From contig NZ_CAIWTY010000095.1 in the NCBI RefSeq assembly GCF_903915725.1, positions 48,182-112,181 of the forward strand: a DNA stretch of 64,000 bases, in the 5' to 3' direction. The notes beneath the pieces are model-generated. The model did not search any database. It was not told the origin of the DNA and saw only the letters and a list, made by a program, of their open reading frames with translations. The stretch's first letter is position 1, and each line of letters starts with the position of its first letter. Shown piece after piece: positions 25,471-34,840 of the stretch. The DNA is from an uncultured Rhodopila sp. (GTDB taxonomy: Bacteria > Pseudomonadota > Alphaproteobacteria > Acetobacterales > Acetobacteraceae). The position numbers were made by a program, and so were the translations under genes.

Positions 25471-26832
25471 ATGTCAGCCACGCTGTTTCGCCCGCCCGTG
25501 CCGCCGGTTTCCGATGCGCCGCTCTCGGTGCGGGAATTTCTGCGCGCGGTGCGCAGCAACGCGCTGACGATGTGGCCGAGTGCCGCGTATCGCCAGGACA
25601 GCATCACCCGCACGTTCTTCAACCGCACCACCGTGCTGATGAACGAGCCGGAGGGCATCCACCACGTGCTCGTCGGCAACCCCGGCAATTTTCGGCGGTC
25701 CCCCGCCTCGATCCGCATCCTGCGGCCGATAACGGGCGAAGGTCTGCTGCTGAGCGAGGGCGAACCCTGGAAGCTGCAGCGCCGCACCATCGCCCCGGCG
25801 CTCGGGCCGCGGGTGATGCCGATGCTGGCCAGCCATATTGTTGCCTCGACGCGTCAGGCGGTGGCGCGGCTAAGCGCTGACTCGAACCGGCCGATCGATC
25901 TGCTGGCGGCGATGCAGTCTCTGGCGCTGGATATCGCCGGGCGCTCGATGTTCTCGATGGAGATGGATCGCTACGGCGCGGCGATGCGGCGGATGCTGAC
26001 GGAGTTCGGCGAGACCTACGCCAAACCGCATCTGCTCGACATGATTCTGCCGCCGTCGATCCCGACCTGGCACGATCTCGGGCGGATGCAGTTCAAGCGC
26101 CGCTGGATGGGGCTGATCGAGACGATTCTGTCGGCTCGGCTGGCGGTGCCGCCGCCGGAGACGCCGCGCGACCTGTTCGATTTGCTGCGGGCGGCACGCG
26201 ATCCGGAAACCGGCGCAGGGTTCTCGCCGGTGCAGTTGCGCGACCAGGTGGCGACGCTGATCCTGGCCGGGCATGAAACGACCGCGGTGACCTTGTTCTG
26301 GGCGATGATCCTGCTGGCGGAGGCGCCGGAGGAGCAGCAGCGTGTCGCCGATGAGGCCGCGCGGGTGCCGATCGAGCCGGAGACGGCGCATGCGGCGATG
26401 GCGGAGCTGGTGCGGACGAAGGCGGTGGTGAACGAAACGTTGCGGCTGTTTCCGGCGGCCTTCACTTTGGTGCGGGAGACGATCGGCGCTGACCGCGCCG
26501 GCGTGGTGGACCTTCCGGCCGGAACTCTGGTGATGATCGCGCCCTGGGTGCTGCACCGGCATCACGCGCTGTGGCAGGATCCGGATGCGTTTTACCCGGA
26601 TCGCTTCATGCCCGAGCAGCCGCCGCCGGGCCGTTTCGCATTCATGCCGTTCGGCGCCGGGCCGCGGATTTGCGTCGGCGCGCAGTTCGCGATGGCGGAG
26701 GCCGTGCTGGTGCTGGCCTCACTGGTGGGCCGGTTCCGGATCGAGCGCGTGGACTCGCGGCCGGTGCTGCCGGTGGCGATCGTAACGACCCAGCCGGACC
26801 ATGCGGCTTTGGTGAGGCTGTCGGTGCGGTAG
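25471..26832 (+). CDS. cytochrome P450
   Basis: About 453 aa from ATG 25471; the open frame extends upstream but without P450 similarity. All key parts are present: I-helix AGHETT at 266-271, K-helix ETLR at 322-325, PDAFYPDRFMPE near 371, and the haem loop FGAGPRICVG with the ligand Cys at 401. It is a soluble monooxygenase that needs separate electron donors; no ferredoxin or reductase gene is adjacent. Substrate unknown. Confidence 0.92.
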   Translation: MSATLFRPPVPPVSDAPLSVREFLRAVRSNALTMWPSAAYRQDSITRTFFNRTTVLMNEPEGIHHVLVGNPGNFRRSPASIRILRPITGEGLLLSEGEPWKLQRRTIAPALGPRVMPMLASHIVASTRQAVARLSADSNRPIDLLAAMQSLALDIAGRSMFSMEMDRYGAAMRRMLTEFGETYAKPHLLDMILPPSIPTWHDLGRMQFKRRWMGLIETILSARLAVPPPETPRDLFDLLRAARDPETGAGFSPVQLRDQVATLILAGHETTAVTLFWAMILLAEAPEEQQRVADEAARVPIEPETAHAAMAELVRTKAVVNETLRLFPAAFTLVRETIGADRAGVVDLPAGTLVMIAPWVLHRHHALWQDPDAFYPDRFMPEQPPPGRFAFMPFGAGPRICVGAQFAMAEAVLVLASLVGRFRIERVDSRPVLPVAIVTTQPDHAALVRLSVR

Positions 26833-27216
26833 AGCGCGGGTTGCGGCGCGGCATGTTGCGGGCCGTTCTATGTTCAACTTGTGCTTTCGGCGACGCGGCC
26901 TGACCCTTGCCTTGAAGGCGCGGGTGCGGTCGTTCTCGTCCCAGTAGAAGCACTCCGCCAGGTTACGTCCTGCGTCGTTTCCAGTCCGGCGCCCGTTACG
27001 GCAGTGATGGAGCCAACCATGGCGGCCATGGTCAATCAGGATGCAAGACCGAATCCGCGGGTTTGCTTGACGCAGTCGATCAGGTCGTCCCCGGCATTGG
27101 CAAACGAAAGCACATTCGCCCCGCTCGCCTTCGCCGCGGGCGGGCTGGCATGGCCGATCCTTCCCTGGTTGGTTTCCTATTCCAACGCGATCCTAGCAGG
27201 ACATCGCACCGGAGCG
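26833..27216. other. 384-base gap without a supported gene
   Basis: Short frames exist on both strands but none has a ribosome site or a protein pattern I trust. A hydrophobic run (LAFAAGGLAWPILPWLV near 27130-27180, plus strand) may be chance or a remnant. Confidence 0.4.
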
Positions 27217-27645
27217 TCATGGCCGGAGCTTCGGCGCGCCGGGCGGCGATGCCACACGATGCAACCTGACCTCCGTATGGCAGCGGAAATCGGTGGCGGT
27301 TCCATCCAGCACATCATCGGCGATTTTGCCGTTCAACACCGTCATGCCCGGAAAGCCGCCGGTCGGATTGGCCCAGATACCGGAGGCCCGGACTCTCCCG
27401 CCGGCGCCGACGGTGCCGGTCAACTGCGTCTTCGCGCTGAACAATGCCATGAAGAAATGACCATCCGTGACGCGGGCGGAAACCGAACCCTTCAAGGCGA
27501 CAACGCCGCACGCCTCGGCCTGATCCGATTGCCGCGTCCCCACATACCGCCCGTCAAACGCCCCGGACGGAATCGGATCTGTCGCGGAACAAGCCGCCGC
27601 GCTCAAGACGATCGTCATTGGCAGCAACGCTTTCAGCCTGCGCAT
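27217..27645 (-). CDS. putative lipoprotein, about 142 aa
   Basis: Starts at ATG 27645 (a second ATG at 27663 is possible). The opening MRRLKALLPMTIVLSAAACS carries a lipobox-like LSAAAC, so the protein is probably lipidated. The mature part has FDGRYVGTRQSD, VSARVTDGHFFM and GTVGAGGRVRASGIW, a small beta-rich pattern seen in uncharacterised exported proteins. Convergent with nothing close by; LysR lies 70 bases upstream on the same strand. Confidence 0.6.
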   Translation of the reverse strand: MRRLKALLPMTIVLSAAACSATDPIPSGAFDGRYVGTRQSDQAEACGVVALKGSVSARVTDGHFFMALFSAKTQLTGTVGAGGRVRASGIWANPTGGFPGMTVLNGKIADDVLDGTATDFRCHTEVRLHRVASPPGAPKLRP

Positions 27646-27732
27646 CCGGGCGCCTGTTCGCATGCGGAACCCGCAATTGAGCGCAGGCGGCGGACCTTCG
27701 GCAAGCCAGCAAGCTGTTACCGCAAACGCCGC

Positions 27733-28626
27733 CTACGCCGCCGCGCGGGACACGAAATCCAGCCGGAACCGCTCCCGGATATGCTCCGCCAGCGCATCGG
27801 TGACGGGCTGCGCGGCATCGCGGGCCTTCAGCAGCATGATGCCGAACTCCGGCAACGGCGGCAAACCTTCCTCAGGCCGCATCGGCCGCACGCCCTCGGG
27901 CAACACGGTCAGCGCAGACACCGTTACCGCCAAACCTGCCACAACAGGTGCGTGCGTGCCGATTTGGGTGCCGGAGAGATAGGCGATGCGGTAGCGGATG
28001 CCGGACTCACGCAACGCATCTTCGGCCGCCCGCCGCCAGCCGCAGGCTTCGTGCGCCAGAGCAAGGGGCAGCGGATCCTGCCGGTGCGGCGCGTATCGCG
28101 TCGATGTGATCCAACTCAACGGCCCGCGCCACAACGGCACCGCCGGCCAGTTGCGCGGCTCCATGCCGGCCGACACCAGGGTCAGGTCCAGCTCCCCCGC
28201 CTTCAGCCGCTCCACCAGATCGGTTGACGACGAGCACAGGACATCGACCTGGACGGCCGGATGGGTCTCGGCAAAGCGCCGCAGCACCGCCGGGATATGC
28301 GACAGAGCGTAATCATCCGGCGTGCCGAGACGGACCGTGCCGGAAATCGCCGGCTCACGGAAAGTCCGCATCACTTCGTCGTTCAACGCCAGGATGTCCC
28401 GGGCACGGGCGAGTAGATAGCGCCCATGCGGGGTCAGCGTGACCCCGCCGCCGCGGCCGCGGCTGAGCACGGTCTGGCCGAGAAGCTCCTCCAGCCGCTT
28501 GATCTGCATCGAGACCGCCGACTGCGTCCGCCCCAGCCGATCGGCCGCGCCGGTGAAACTCTCGCCTTCGGCGATGAGGAGGAAAGCGCGGAGCAGTTCG
28601 GGGTCGAGCGCCAGTGCCTGTTGCAT
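27733..28626 (-). CDS. LysR family transcriptional regulator
   Basis: 297 aa. The N-terminal winged helix-turn-helix is typical: LLRAFLLIAEGESFTGAADR, then GRTQSAVSMQIKRLEELLG. The ligand-binding domain follows (SGTVRLGTPDDYALSHIPAV). It is divergent from a DUF1127 gene across about 100 bases, a pairing seen often in proteobacteria where the DUF1127 gene is the target. The inducer is unknown. Confidence 0.9.
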   Translation of the reverse strand: MQQALALDPELLRAFLLIAEGESFTGAADRLGRTQSAVSMQIKRLEELLGQTVLSRGRGGGVTLTPHGRYLLARARDILALNDEVMRTFREPAISGTVRLGTPDDYALSHIPAVLRRFAETHPAVQVDVLCSSSTDLVERLKAGELDLTLVSAGMEPRNWPAVPLWRGPLSWITSTRYAPHRQDPLPLALAHEACGWRRAAEDALRESGIRYRIAYLSGTQIGTHAPVVAGLAVTVSALTVLPEGVRPMRPEEGLPPLPEFGIMLLKARDAAQPVTDALAEHIRERFRLDFVSRAAA

Positions 28627-28731
28627 GGCATCAAATTATATCATGGCACCCATAAGATCAATTCGTTTTACTGATTACGGGGTTCGGCCGATATAGCGGC
28701 GGTTCGCTTCACCGATTCCAGGATGACTTTG

Positions 28732-28965
28732 ATGTCCGGCCTTATGACGACCCGTTTCGATCACGCCAGGCCCGCGGCCGAGCGGTCCGGATGGGCGCAC
28801 CCGGTTAATGCTCTGATGCTGATGCTGCGCACCTGGCGGACCCGCCGCGCTCTGCTGGAGCTGACCTCGCGCGAACTCAGCGACATCGGAGTCTCGCGCG
28901 CAACCGCGATCGCCGAGGCGTCGCGGTTGCCGTGGGATGTCGGCCCGATGGACGGCCGACGTTAA
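28732..28965 (+). CDS. DUF1127 (YjiS-like) small protein
   Basis: About 77 aa from ATG 28732, behind AGG at a suitable distance; ATG 28723 is an alternative. The DUF1127 core is clear: LRTWRTRRALLELTSRELSD followed by IGVSRATAIAEA. Such arginine-rich proteins help control RNA turnover and phosphate/carbon metabolism in some alphaproteobacteria. Probably regulated by the divergent LysR protein. Confidence 0.82.
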   Translation: MSGLMTTRFDHARPAAERSGWAHPVNALMLMLRTWRTRRALLELTSRELSDIGVSRATAIAEASRLPWDVGPMDGRR

Positions 28966-28974
28966 CGCCCGATA

Positions 28975-29307
28975 TTAGCCGGGAGTATCGCTTCCCGCGC
29001 CACCGGTCTTCTGTTCGATCGTAGCACGCCGATTGCCACTGATGGTGCTGTTATCGCCTTTGACGATACCGATCCCGGTCGCGCCGGGCACGGTGGGATT
29101 TTCAGCCGCCGGCGTATTGGGTGTCACGGAAAACCGGCTGCCGGTTGTCAGTGCGGGATCGGAGCCGGCATCCGCCGCGTATGTCGGCGTGGCGATCGGA
29201 CCGTGTCCTCCGCCCGAATTCCCCGGATTGAGATTTTGCGCGAGGGTTGCGGTGGCCGGTGTCGCGACCAGTGCTGTCATGGCCATACAACGGTAGATGA
29301 TATTCAT
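28975..29307 (-). CDS. small exported protein, 110 aa
   Basis: GGGAGAAC precedes ATG 29307. A signal peptide (MNIIYRCMAMTALVATPATA, then TLAQN) is followed by a Gly/Asn/Pro/Thr-rich, probably disordered mature part (NPGNSGGGHGPIATPTYAAD, later TTGSRFSVTPNTPAAENP). It resembles the 24631 protein in layout (LAQ-N.., Asn/Gly/Pro-rich) but lacks the His cluster. Convergent with the DUF1127 gene, nine bases apart. Function unknown. Confidence 0.6.
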   Translation of the reverse strand: MNIIYRCMAMTALVATPATATLAQNLNPGNSGGGHGPIATPTYAADAGSDPALTTGSRFSVTPNTPAAENPTVPGATGIGIVKGDNSTISGNRRATIEQKTGGAGSDTPG

Positions 29308-29611
29308 GTTATGTTCTCCCGACGTATTATTATGGTTGGGAAAGCCGGCGGTCAGGTCCGGGCCGATGCTAAGCCTGCCGGAGGCTTATCGCCATACCCA
29401 TCGCCGGTTTCTACCGGCAACGCCCCGGATACTGGCCGATCCGCGTTATTATCGGCTTCGCATCTTCATAAATTCGATTTTAATATTGGACTGACCCTTC
29501 CTCGCAGCCGGTGACTCGGCAGATTGCGCGAATGGCATCGTTAGGCCGCGATTTCAGCACGGATTGGGTGACACAGTTAAATCCCGCCTCGACGCCGTCA
29601 GGCAGGCCAAC
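29308..29611. other. 304-base gap without a supported gene
   Basis: The only structure seen is a hairpin TAAGCCT-GCCGG-AGGCTTA near 29370-29388 and an AT-rich block near 29460-29490 that could hold a promoter for the 28975-29307 gene. Confidence 0.4.
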
Positions 29612-30898
29612 TCACGGCAGCAGCGTCCGCTCTCCGATGCCGAACGCTGGCTCAGGAGCCGCAGCGGCCTGGCGCCGCGGCGCGGCCTCGGTGACGACGC
29701 CGAAACGCACCATGTACGGGCGGAACTTGAGGCGTTCCGCCTTTTCGTTCAGCCCGTGATCCTCGAACCGGTAGGTGTGATCGCCGTAGCCGCCATTCGG
29801 TTTGGCCGCCACAAAGGTCTCGATCGCTGCCGTCGACTCCTGCGACAGGCTCATGCCGAAATGCCGGTAGACGCCGTCCACCGTAGCGACCGGATCGCTG
29901 ATCAGGTCCATGTGATGGACGTGGCACACCGCATCGGGGAAACCCGCGTCGTCGCCAACCGCCATCATCCGCTGCGTGCCATCCAGCCACCGGCGGCTCT
30001 CATGCGGACCCAGGGCGCGAGGATCGAGCTGACGGGTGAACGGGCGGCGCAGCACCTCGGTGAGTTGGGACTGCGATAGCAGCACCTTCACCGGGTCGCG
30101 ATGCACGAACACGATCCTGGCATCGGGATAAACCAGGCGAATCACCTTCAGCGCAAACAGATGCTCGGGACATTTCAGCACCCATTGCTTCGCGATGCCG
30201 TCCTGATGCTGAAGGTATTGCAGGAAGCGCTTGTGAAAGCGGTAGGCCGGCAGGTTGTTGACGACGTCCGCGTCCAGCCAGTCCCGGTAGGACGGGATAT
30301 GATATGTCGTGTCGAATCGCAGGCTGCGGAACACGTGCGCGGCGATCTCGCTGCATTCCTGCGGGGACGTCGCCTCCAGCGGATGCAGCGCCTGGAACGC
30401 CGGAGCGAGCCAGTCAAACGCCTTCAACTGCTTGGCGACGCGGGCGATCCGTTGTTCCCGCGGGCCCGACGCCGGGGACGGATAGATCGTCTCCCACACC
30501 AGCGGGCCGCGGTTGGCCTCATCGAGCAGCATCAGCCGATGCAGGAAGGTCGTGCCGCTGCGCGGCAGGCCGGTGATAAAGATTGGCTGGCGGATCGGCT
30601 GTTCCGCGATGGCGGGACATCGGACAAAGGCATCCTGCAGCATCAGCAGGTTCGACAGGAACCGCAGCACGTCCCACTTGGTGGCGCTGCGTCCGACCAG
30701 GCTCAGGGCGGATTCGGACTGGCACGACTCGAGCAGCCGGCACAGCGGCCCGATGAACGACGTGTTGCCGAAATCGCGCAATCCGGTCTTCTCGCGCGCC
30801 ATCCGGATCAACCCGTCGGCATCAAATGGACGGTCGAGCAGGCCGAAATAGCCGGCCACGGCGTCGGAAAAGCGCAAAGTCGCGGTCGCGATCGTCAC
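29612..30898 (-). CDS. sulfotransferase family protein
   Basis: About 428 aa; GTG 30898 is seven bases after GAGGG and is preferred over TTG 30904. The PAPS 5'-phosphosulfate loop is FITGLPRSGTTFLHRL near 110-123, and the 3'-phosphate region is IVFVHRDPVKVLLSQSQ near 255. A helical N-terminus precedes the fold. Such enzymes sulfate small molecules or glycolipids, but the family also has members of unproven activity. No sulfate-activation genes are adjacent. Confidence 0.82.
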   Translation of the reverse strand: MTIATATLRFSDAVAGYFGLLDRPFDADGLIRMAREKTGLRDFGNTSFIGPLCRLLESCQSESALSLVGRSATKWDVLRFLSNLLMLQDAFVRCPAIAEQPIRQPIFITGLPRSGTTFLHRLMLLDEANRGPLVWETIYPSPASGPREQRIARVAKQLKAFDWLAPAFQALHPLEATSPQECSEIAAHVFRSLRFDTTYHIPSYRDWLDADVVNNLPAYRFHKRFLQYLQHQDGIAKQWVLKCPEHLFALKVIRLVYPDARIVFVHRDPVKVLLSQSQLTEVLRRPFTRQLDPRALGPHESRRWLDGTQRMMAVGDDAGFPDAVCHVHHMDLISDPVATVDGVYRHFGMSLSQESTAAIETFVAAKPNGGYGDHTYRFEDHGLNEKAERLKFRPYMVRFGVVTEAAPRRQAAAAPEPAFGIGERTLLP

Positions 30899-31112
30899 AT
30901 TCAAACCCTCAGCAGCAACGCCGCGTTCGTTCGGCGTTCATATGAACCTTGGCCTTGTTGCATGCCAAAGGTGCTCACAAGCGCGCGAACACGCGCATGT
31001 TTGGTATGCATGCCGTGGAGGGAAGCGCCCCCATGTATCTGGATGATGTCGGAATCCATGCCAAAGTGGGTAAAGAGTCCGAATATATTGAATCGCATAG
31101 GGGATGAACTCG

Positions 31113-31775
31113 ATGCATTTGCTTCGCTGTCGCCGTCGTGGCCTGCTTGCCGGGAGCGCGGCTTTTCTGATGGGCGCCGCGCTGCCCGTATACGTCGCTT
31201 CCACGACTCGGCCGGCACGCGCCGCCGATGACGCGTCGGTCGTCCAGCCGATACAGCGATTGGTCGGCGGCCTGATCGAGATCATGAAGGCGGGCAACGG
31301 GACGCCCTTCAATCAGCGATTCGACACGCTGGCGCCGATAATCGACCGCACCTTCGACCTGCCGATTATTTTGCAGGAGTCCGTCGGCTCCACCTGGGCG
31401 TCGCTGCCGCAGGACCAGCAGGATCTGCTGATGCAGGCGTTCCGCCGCTACACGGTATCGTCCTATGTCAACAGCTTCAACGACTACAAAGGTCAGCGCT
31501 TCGACGTGAAGTCAGATACCCGGCCCGTCGGCAATGGCGAGCAGGTGGTGCAGACCCGCATCATCCCGAAGACCGGCGACGGGCATGAGCTGGATTACGT
31601 CATGCGGCAGGGATCCGAAGGGTGGCGGGCGGTCGATGTCCTGGCCGACGGCTCGGTCAGCCGGGTGGCGGTGCAGCGCTCGGACTTCCGCCGTCTGTTG
31701 GCCCGTGGCGGCGCGGAGGCGCTGGCGAAAAGCCTGCGCACCAAGTCGGCGGACCTGTCCGGCGGGTCAAGCTAG
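31113..31775 (+). CDS. MlaC/HpnM-like phospholipid-binding periplasmic protein
   Basis: About 220 aa; ATG 31113 has AGGGG nine bases upstream, and ATG 31104 is possible. An N-terminal RCRRRGLLAGSAAFLMGAAL signal has a twin-arginine-like RRRG start. The mature part follows the Ttg2/MlaC pattern (FNQRFDTLAPIIDRTFDLP, LPQDQQDLLMQAFRRYTVSS, VQTRIIPKTGDGHELDYVMR). MlaC carries phospholipid between membranes; HpnM does a similar job for hopanoids. No mla or hpn partners are here. Confidence 0.8.
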   Translation: MHLLRCRRRGLLAGSAAFLMGAALPVYVASTTRPARAADDASVVQPIQRLVGGLIEIMKAGNGTPFNQRFDTLAPIIDRTFDLPIILQESVGSTWASLPQDQQDLLMQAFRRYTVSSYVNSFNDYKGQRFDVKSDTRPVGNGEQVVQTRIIPKTGDGHELDYVMRQGSEGWRAVDVLADGSVSRVAVQRSDFRRLLARGGAEALAKSLRTKSADLSGGSS

Positions 31776-31949
31776 GCGACGCGCCGCCGGTTACGTCAGT
31801 CTTGGCTTGTCCGAGGCTTGTCCGGGCCGCCCCGGCCAGCAGGTGGCCCCGACAAGCCGGACCATGACGGGGAGAGGGCATCGCCCCGTGAGTTGTCCGG
31901 ACCTTGACGGTCGAGGGAACCCGCGGGGTCGTCCTGCATTACCGCCGAC

Positions 31950-33302
31950 ATGCCACGCGACACCCCTCCCGCACAGCACGGCGAGCCGATCGGCGGGCGG
32001 CCGCGCGTCGTGGTTGTCGGTGGCGGGTTCGGCGGGATCAACGTGGTGAAGGCATTGGCCCCCGCGGCGGCCGACATCACGCTGATCGACCGCACCAACC
32101 ATAATCTGTTTCAGCCCCTGCTGTATCAGGTGGCCACCGCCGCCCTGGCGCCGTCCGACATCGCCGTGCCAATCCGGGCAATCTTCTCGCGCAAGCGCAA
32201 TGTGACCGTGCTGATGGGCGAGGTTGAGGCCGTCGATGCGGCGAACCGGCTCGTTCGGGTCCGCGACACCGGGGATGTTCCGTACGATTTCCTGATCCTC
32301 GCGACGGGCAGCGTCTACAGTTGGTTCGGCCACGACGCGTGGCAGGCGCATTCTATCGCGCTGAAGACATTGGATGACGCCGATGCCTTGCGCCTGCGCA
32401 TACTCGGCGCCTTCGAGCGGGCGGAAAGCCGCACCGATCCGGACGAAATCCGTGCCCTGCTGACTTTCATCATCGTTGGCGGCGGCCCGACCGGCGTCGA
32501 GTTGGCCGGCGCCATCGCCGAACTGGCACGCTCCACGCTCGCGCGCGACTACCGGCACATCGATCCCACCTCCGCCCGGGTGGTGATCTGCGAAGCCGCT
32601 CCGAGACTACTGGCCACGTTCCCGGACTCGCTGTCCGCCTACACCGCAAGGAAGCTCCGCGCATTGGGCGTCGAGGTCCGGCTTGGCGAGGCGGTCGAGG
32701 ACGTGCGATCCGATGGCATCACGGCGTCGGGCCACACGATCCGTGCGGCGAATGTCTTCTGGTGCGCCGGCACCGAGGCAACCCCCGCCGCCGGTTGGTT
32801 CGGCGCGCGCACCGGCCGGCACGGGCTGATCGAGGTCAATCCCGACTGCTCGGTCCCGGGACAGGACGGGATCTTCGCCATCGGTGACGTGACCACGATG
32901 CAAGGTCCCGGCGGACGGCCCTACCCCGCGTTGGCCGCGGTCGCCAAGCAGCAGGGGCGATACCTGGGCCGCGCCTTGCGGATGCGAATCGAGGGGCGTG
33001 GCGATCCGGGGCCGTTCAGGTATCGCGATTACGGCGCGCTCGCGGTGCTTGGCCGCTCCGCCGCCGTCGCGGATCTGGGCTGGCTGCGGTTGAAGGGCAT
33101 CCCCGCCTGGATGCTCTGGAGCGCGGTGCACCTGGTCCTGTTGATGGGCGCGCGGAACAAGGTGCTGGTCTATGTGAACTGGGTGTGGGCGTGGCTGACC
33201 TATGGCAGCGGCGCCAGGCTGATGACCGGTATCGGCCGTGCCGCATCGGCGGACACCGGGTCGGTTGAGAAGGCGGCCACCGGCGGCGAAAAGGCAGCCT
33301 GA
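31950..33302 (+). CDS. ndh: type II NADH dehydrogenase (NDH-2)
   Basis: 450 aa. The FAD fold is VVVVGGGFGGINVVKAL near 20, the active-site region is NHNLFQPLLYQVATAALAPS near 50, and the NADH fold is FIIVGGGPTGVELAGAIAEL near 172. A third motif, GIFAIGDVTTMQGPGG, lies near 307. The C-terminus (LWSAVHLVLLMGARNKVL) supplies the membrane-binding helix. It passes electrons from NADH to quinone without pumping protons. Confidence 0.9.
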   Translation: MPRDTPPAQHGEPIGGRPRVVVVGGGFGGINVVKALAPAAADITLIDRTNHNLFQPLLYQVATAALAPSDIAVPIRAIFSRKRNVTVLMGEVEAVDAANRLVRVRDTGDVPYDFLILATGSVYSWFGHDAWQAHSIALKTLDDADALRLRILGAFERAESRTDPDEIRALLTFIIVGGGPTGVELAGAIAELARSTLARDYRHIDPTSARVVICEAAPRLLATFPDSLSAYTARKLRALGVEVRLGEAVEDVRSDGITASGHTIRAANVFWCAGTEATPAAGWFGARTGRHGLIEVNPDCSVPGQDGIFAIGDVTTMQGPGGRPYPALAAVAKQQGRYLGRALRMRIEGRGDPGPFRYRDYGALAVLGRSAAVADLGWLRLKGIPAWMLWSAVHLVLLMGARNKVLVYVNWVWAWLTYGSGARLMTGIGRAASADTGSVEKAATGGEKAA

Positions 33303-33352
33303 TTGCCGTTGCGAGGAAAGCCAGGCGCCGCGCGCGGCACCTGCCTTGCCAT

Positions 33353-34072
33353 CTACGCCGGGGCCTTGGACCCCGCATTTTGCTGCATCAACCGCTGCAC
33401 CAGGTCGCCGGGAACCAGTTGCTGCGCCGCCACGCTCAGCGCCGCCATCTGGTCGCTTTTCACCACTGAACCGGACGACGACCCGAGCCAGTAGTTCGCC
33501 ACCTGCGTCGCCATCGCCGCCACCGTGCCGAGCAGAACGTTGGCCAGCGGCAAGCCGTTCTCCGGCAGGCTCGGCTTGGTCAGCACGACGAAAATCAGCG
33601 CGCCGAACACCACCAGGATGATCCCGCTCAGCACGGCCGGCGCCCAGGCGAGGCGGCTGCGCGCCTGGACCAAGGCCGCGGTCTGACCGCGGGCACCCGC
33701 ACGATCGGCGGCGGCGGCTTGCAGCAGAGCCAGGTCGGCCGCCCGTTGCGCCTCGGCGGCTCGGTCCGCCTCGGCCTGCTGCTGCGCCATGATCGTCAGC
33801 AGCTGCACCCGCAACTGGGAGACGGCTTCCGGGTCGCGCGCCAGCACAGTCTGCGCCGCCTCGGCGTCGCTGGTGCCGGTCACCGTTTCGATGGCCTGAG
33901 CCACCTGCCCGGCGGTCTTCTCCCCGGCGCTGCCGAACAACGACCTGCCGATGTCCGGAGCGATGTCGAGCACGAGGCCGCCGATACCGCCGACGGCGGC
34001 ACCAACGGGTCCGGCGATGGCGCCGGCCGCGGCACCCTTGGCTGCGCTGGTCAATGCTTCAGTAACGTTCAT
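33353..34072 (-). CDS. holin family protein (GTA-type, 3TM holin)
   Basis: 239 aa. The ATG overlaps the lysozyme stop (ATGA) and follows GGGAG. A glycine-rich N-terminal hydrophobic part (AAAGAIAGPVGAAVGGIGGL) is followed by a charged helical middle rich in Ala/Gln/Glu. Two membrane helices follow (WAPAVLSGIILVVFGALIF and LANVLLGTVAAMATQVANYW), then LGSSSGSVVKSDQM, the pattern of holins used for gene-transfer-agent release. It should open the inner membrane for the GH108 enzyme. Confidence 0.75.
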   Translation of the reverse strand: MNVTEALTSAAKGAAAGAIAGPVGAAVGGIGGLVLDIAPDIGRSLFGSAGEKTAGQVAQAIETVTGTSDAEAAQTVLARDPEAVSQLRVQLLTIMAQQQAEADRAAEAQRAADLALLQAAAADRAGARGQTAALVQARSRLAWAPAVLSGIILVVFGALIFVVLTKPSLPENGLPLANVLLGTVAAMATQVANYWLGSSSGSVVKSDQMAALSVAAQQLVPGDLVQRLMQQNAGSKAPA

Positions 34073-34602
34073 GACACGACTCCCATTTGGAAGGCTTCGA
34101 AAGGCAGTTGGCAGAGGCGGCGGGCCCAGCCGTCGCCAAAGGTGCGCCAGGTTGCGAGGCCGGCCATGAAGATCAGCCGGTTGGCCTGGAACTCCGCGCA
34201 GAGGCGGAAGCTGTTGGATCGTTGCGCCTCGATGGCGGCCAGCGTGCCGGGGCCGATGGCGCCGTCCTGCGGCACCTTCAACGCGGCCTGGAGCCAGCGG
34301 ATGGCGCGGCCGACGCCGTTGTTGACGGTGGCGTCAAACACCAGCAGGGCCAGCGCAGCGGGCAGCTTGCCGCACTGCGCGCGATCCCAGTAGTCGCGGC
34401 GATAGATGTTCTGCGCCTGGTCCAGAGTCAGCGAGGCGATGTTGATCTGCGGATAGGACGCGGCGCTGATGCCCCAGTTGGTGCCATGGCACGCGCCGAC
34501 GCCGCAGCGTCCGCCGGTCCAGTTGCCGGGATCTGCGGGGTTGGCTGTGTAGCCGCCTTCATGGCCGATGACGACTTTGAAAGCCTGTTCGAACGTATCC
34601 AT
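34069..34602 (-). CDS. GH108-type lysozyme/endolysin
   Basis: 177 aa; GGAGG is seven bases before the ATG. The N-terminus FEQAFKVVIGHEGGYTANPA carries the catalytic Glu15 in HEGGY, followed by TNWGISAASYP and the C-terminal peptidoglycan-binding part (NNGVGRAIRWLQAALKVPQD then GAIGPGTLAAIEA). It cuts peptidoglycan. With the overlapping holin gene it forms a lysis pair. No capsid, portal or tail gene lies within the window. Confidence 0.85.
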   Translation of the reverse strand: MDTFEQAFKVVIGHEGGYTANPADPGNWTGGRCGVGACHGTNWGISAASYPQINIASLTLDQAQNIYRRDYWDRAQCGKLPAALALLVFDATVNNGVGRAIRWLQAALKVPQDGAIGPGTLAAIEAQRSNSFRLCAEFQANRLIFMAGLATWRTFGDGWARRLCQLPFEAFQMGVVS

Positions 34603-34840
34603 GATCTGCCTCCGGTTTGCGATGACCGGGGCAAGTTAGGATAGGGATTACCGGGGAAGCTGTGTCCGGGGGCACAATGCGGGACGATCGAAGTCCCCGG
34701 CTTGGAATTTTGCCTTTCCCCGAAACCGACGCGCCGGTCACCGCACCGGCGTGCGCATCCGTCCCCTTATGTTTGTCTTCGCGCCCTGCCCGATTGCGGA
34801 TAAAGTAAAGCCTGTCAGGCAGCAGTAGAAGGCTCCGGCT

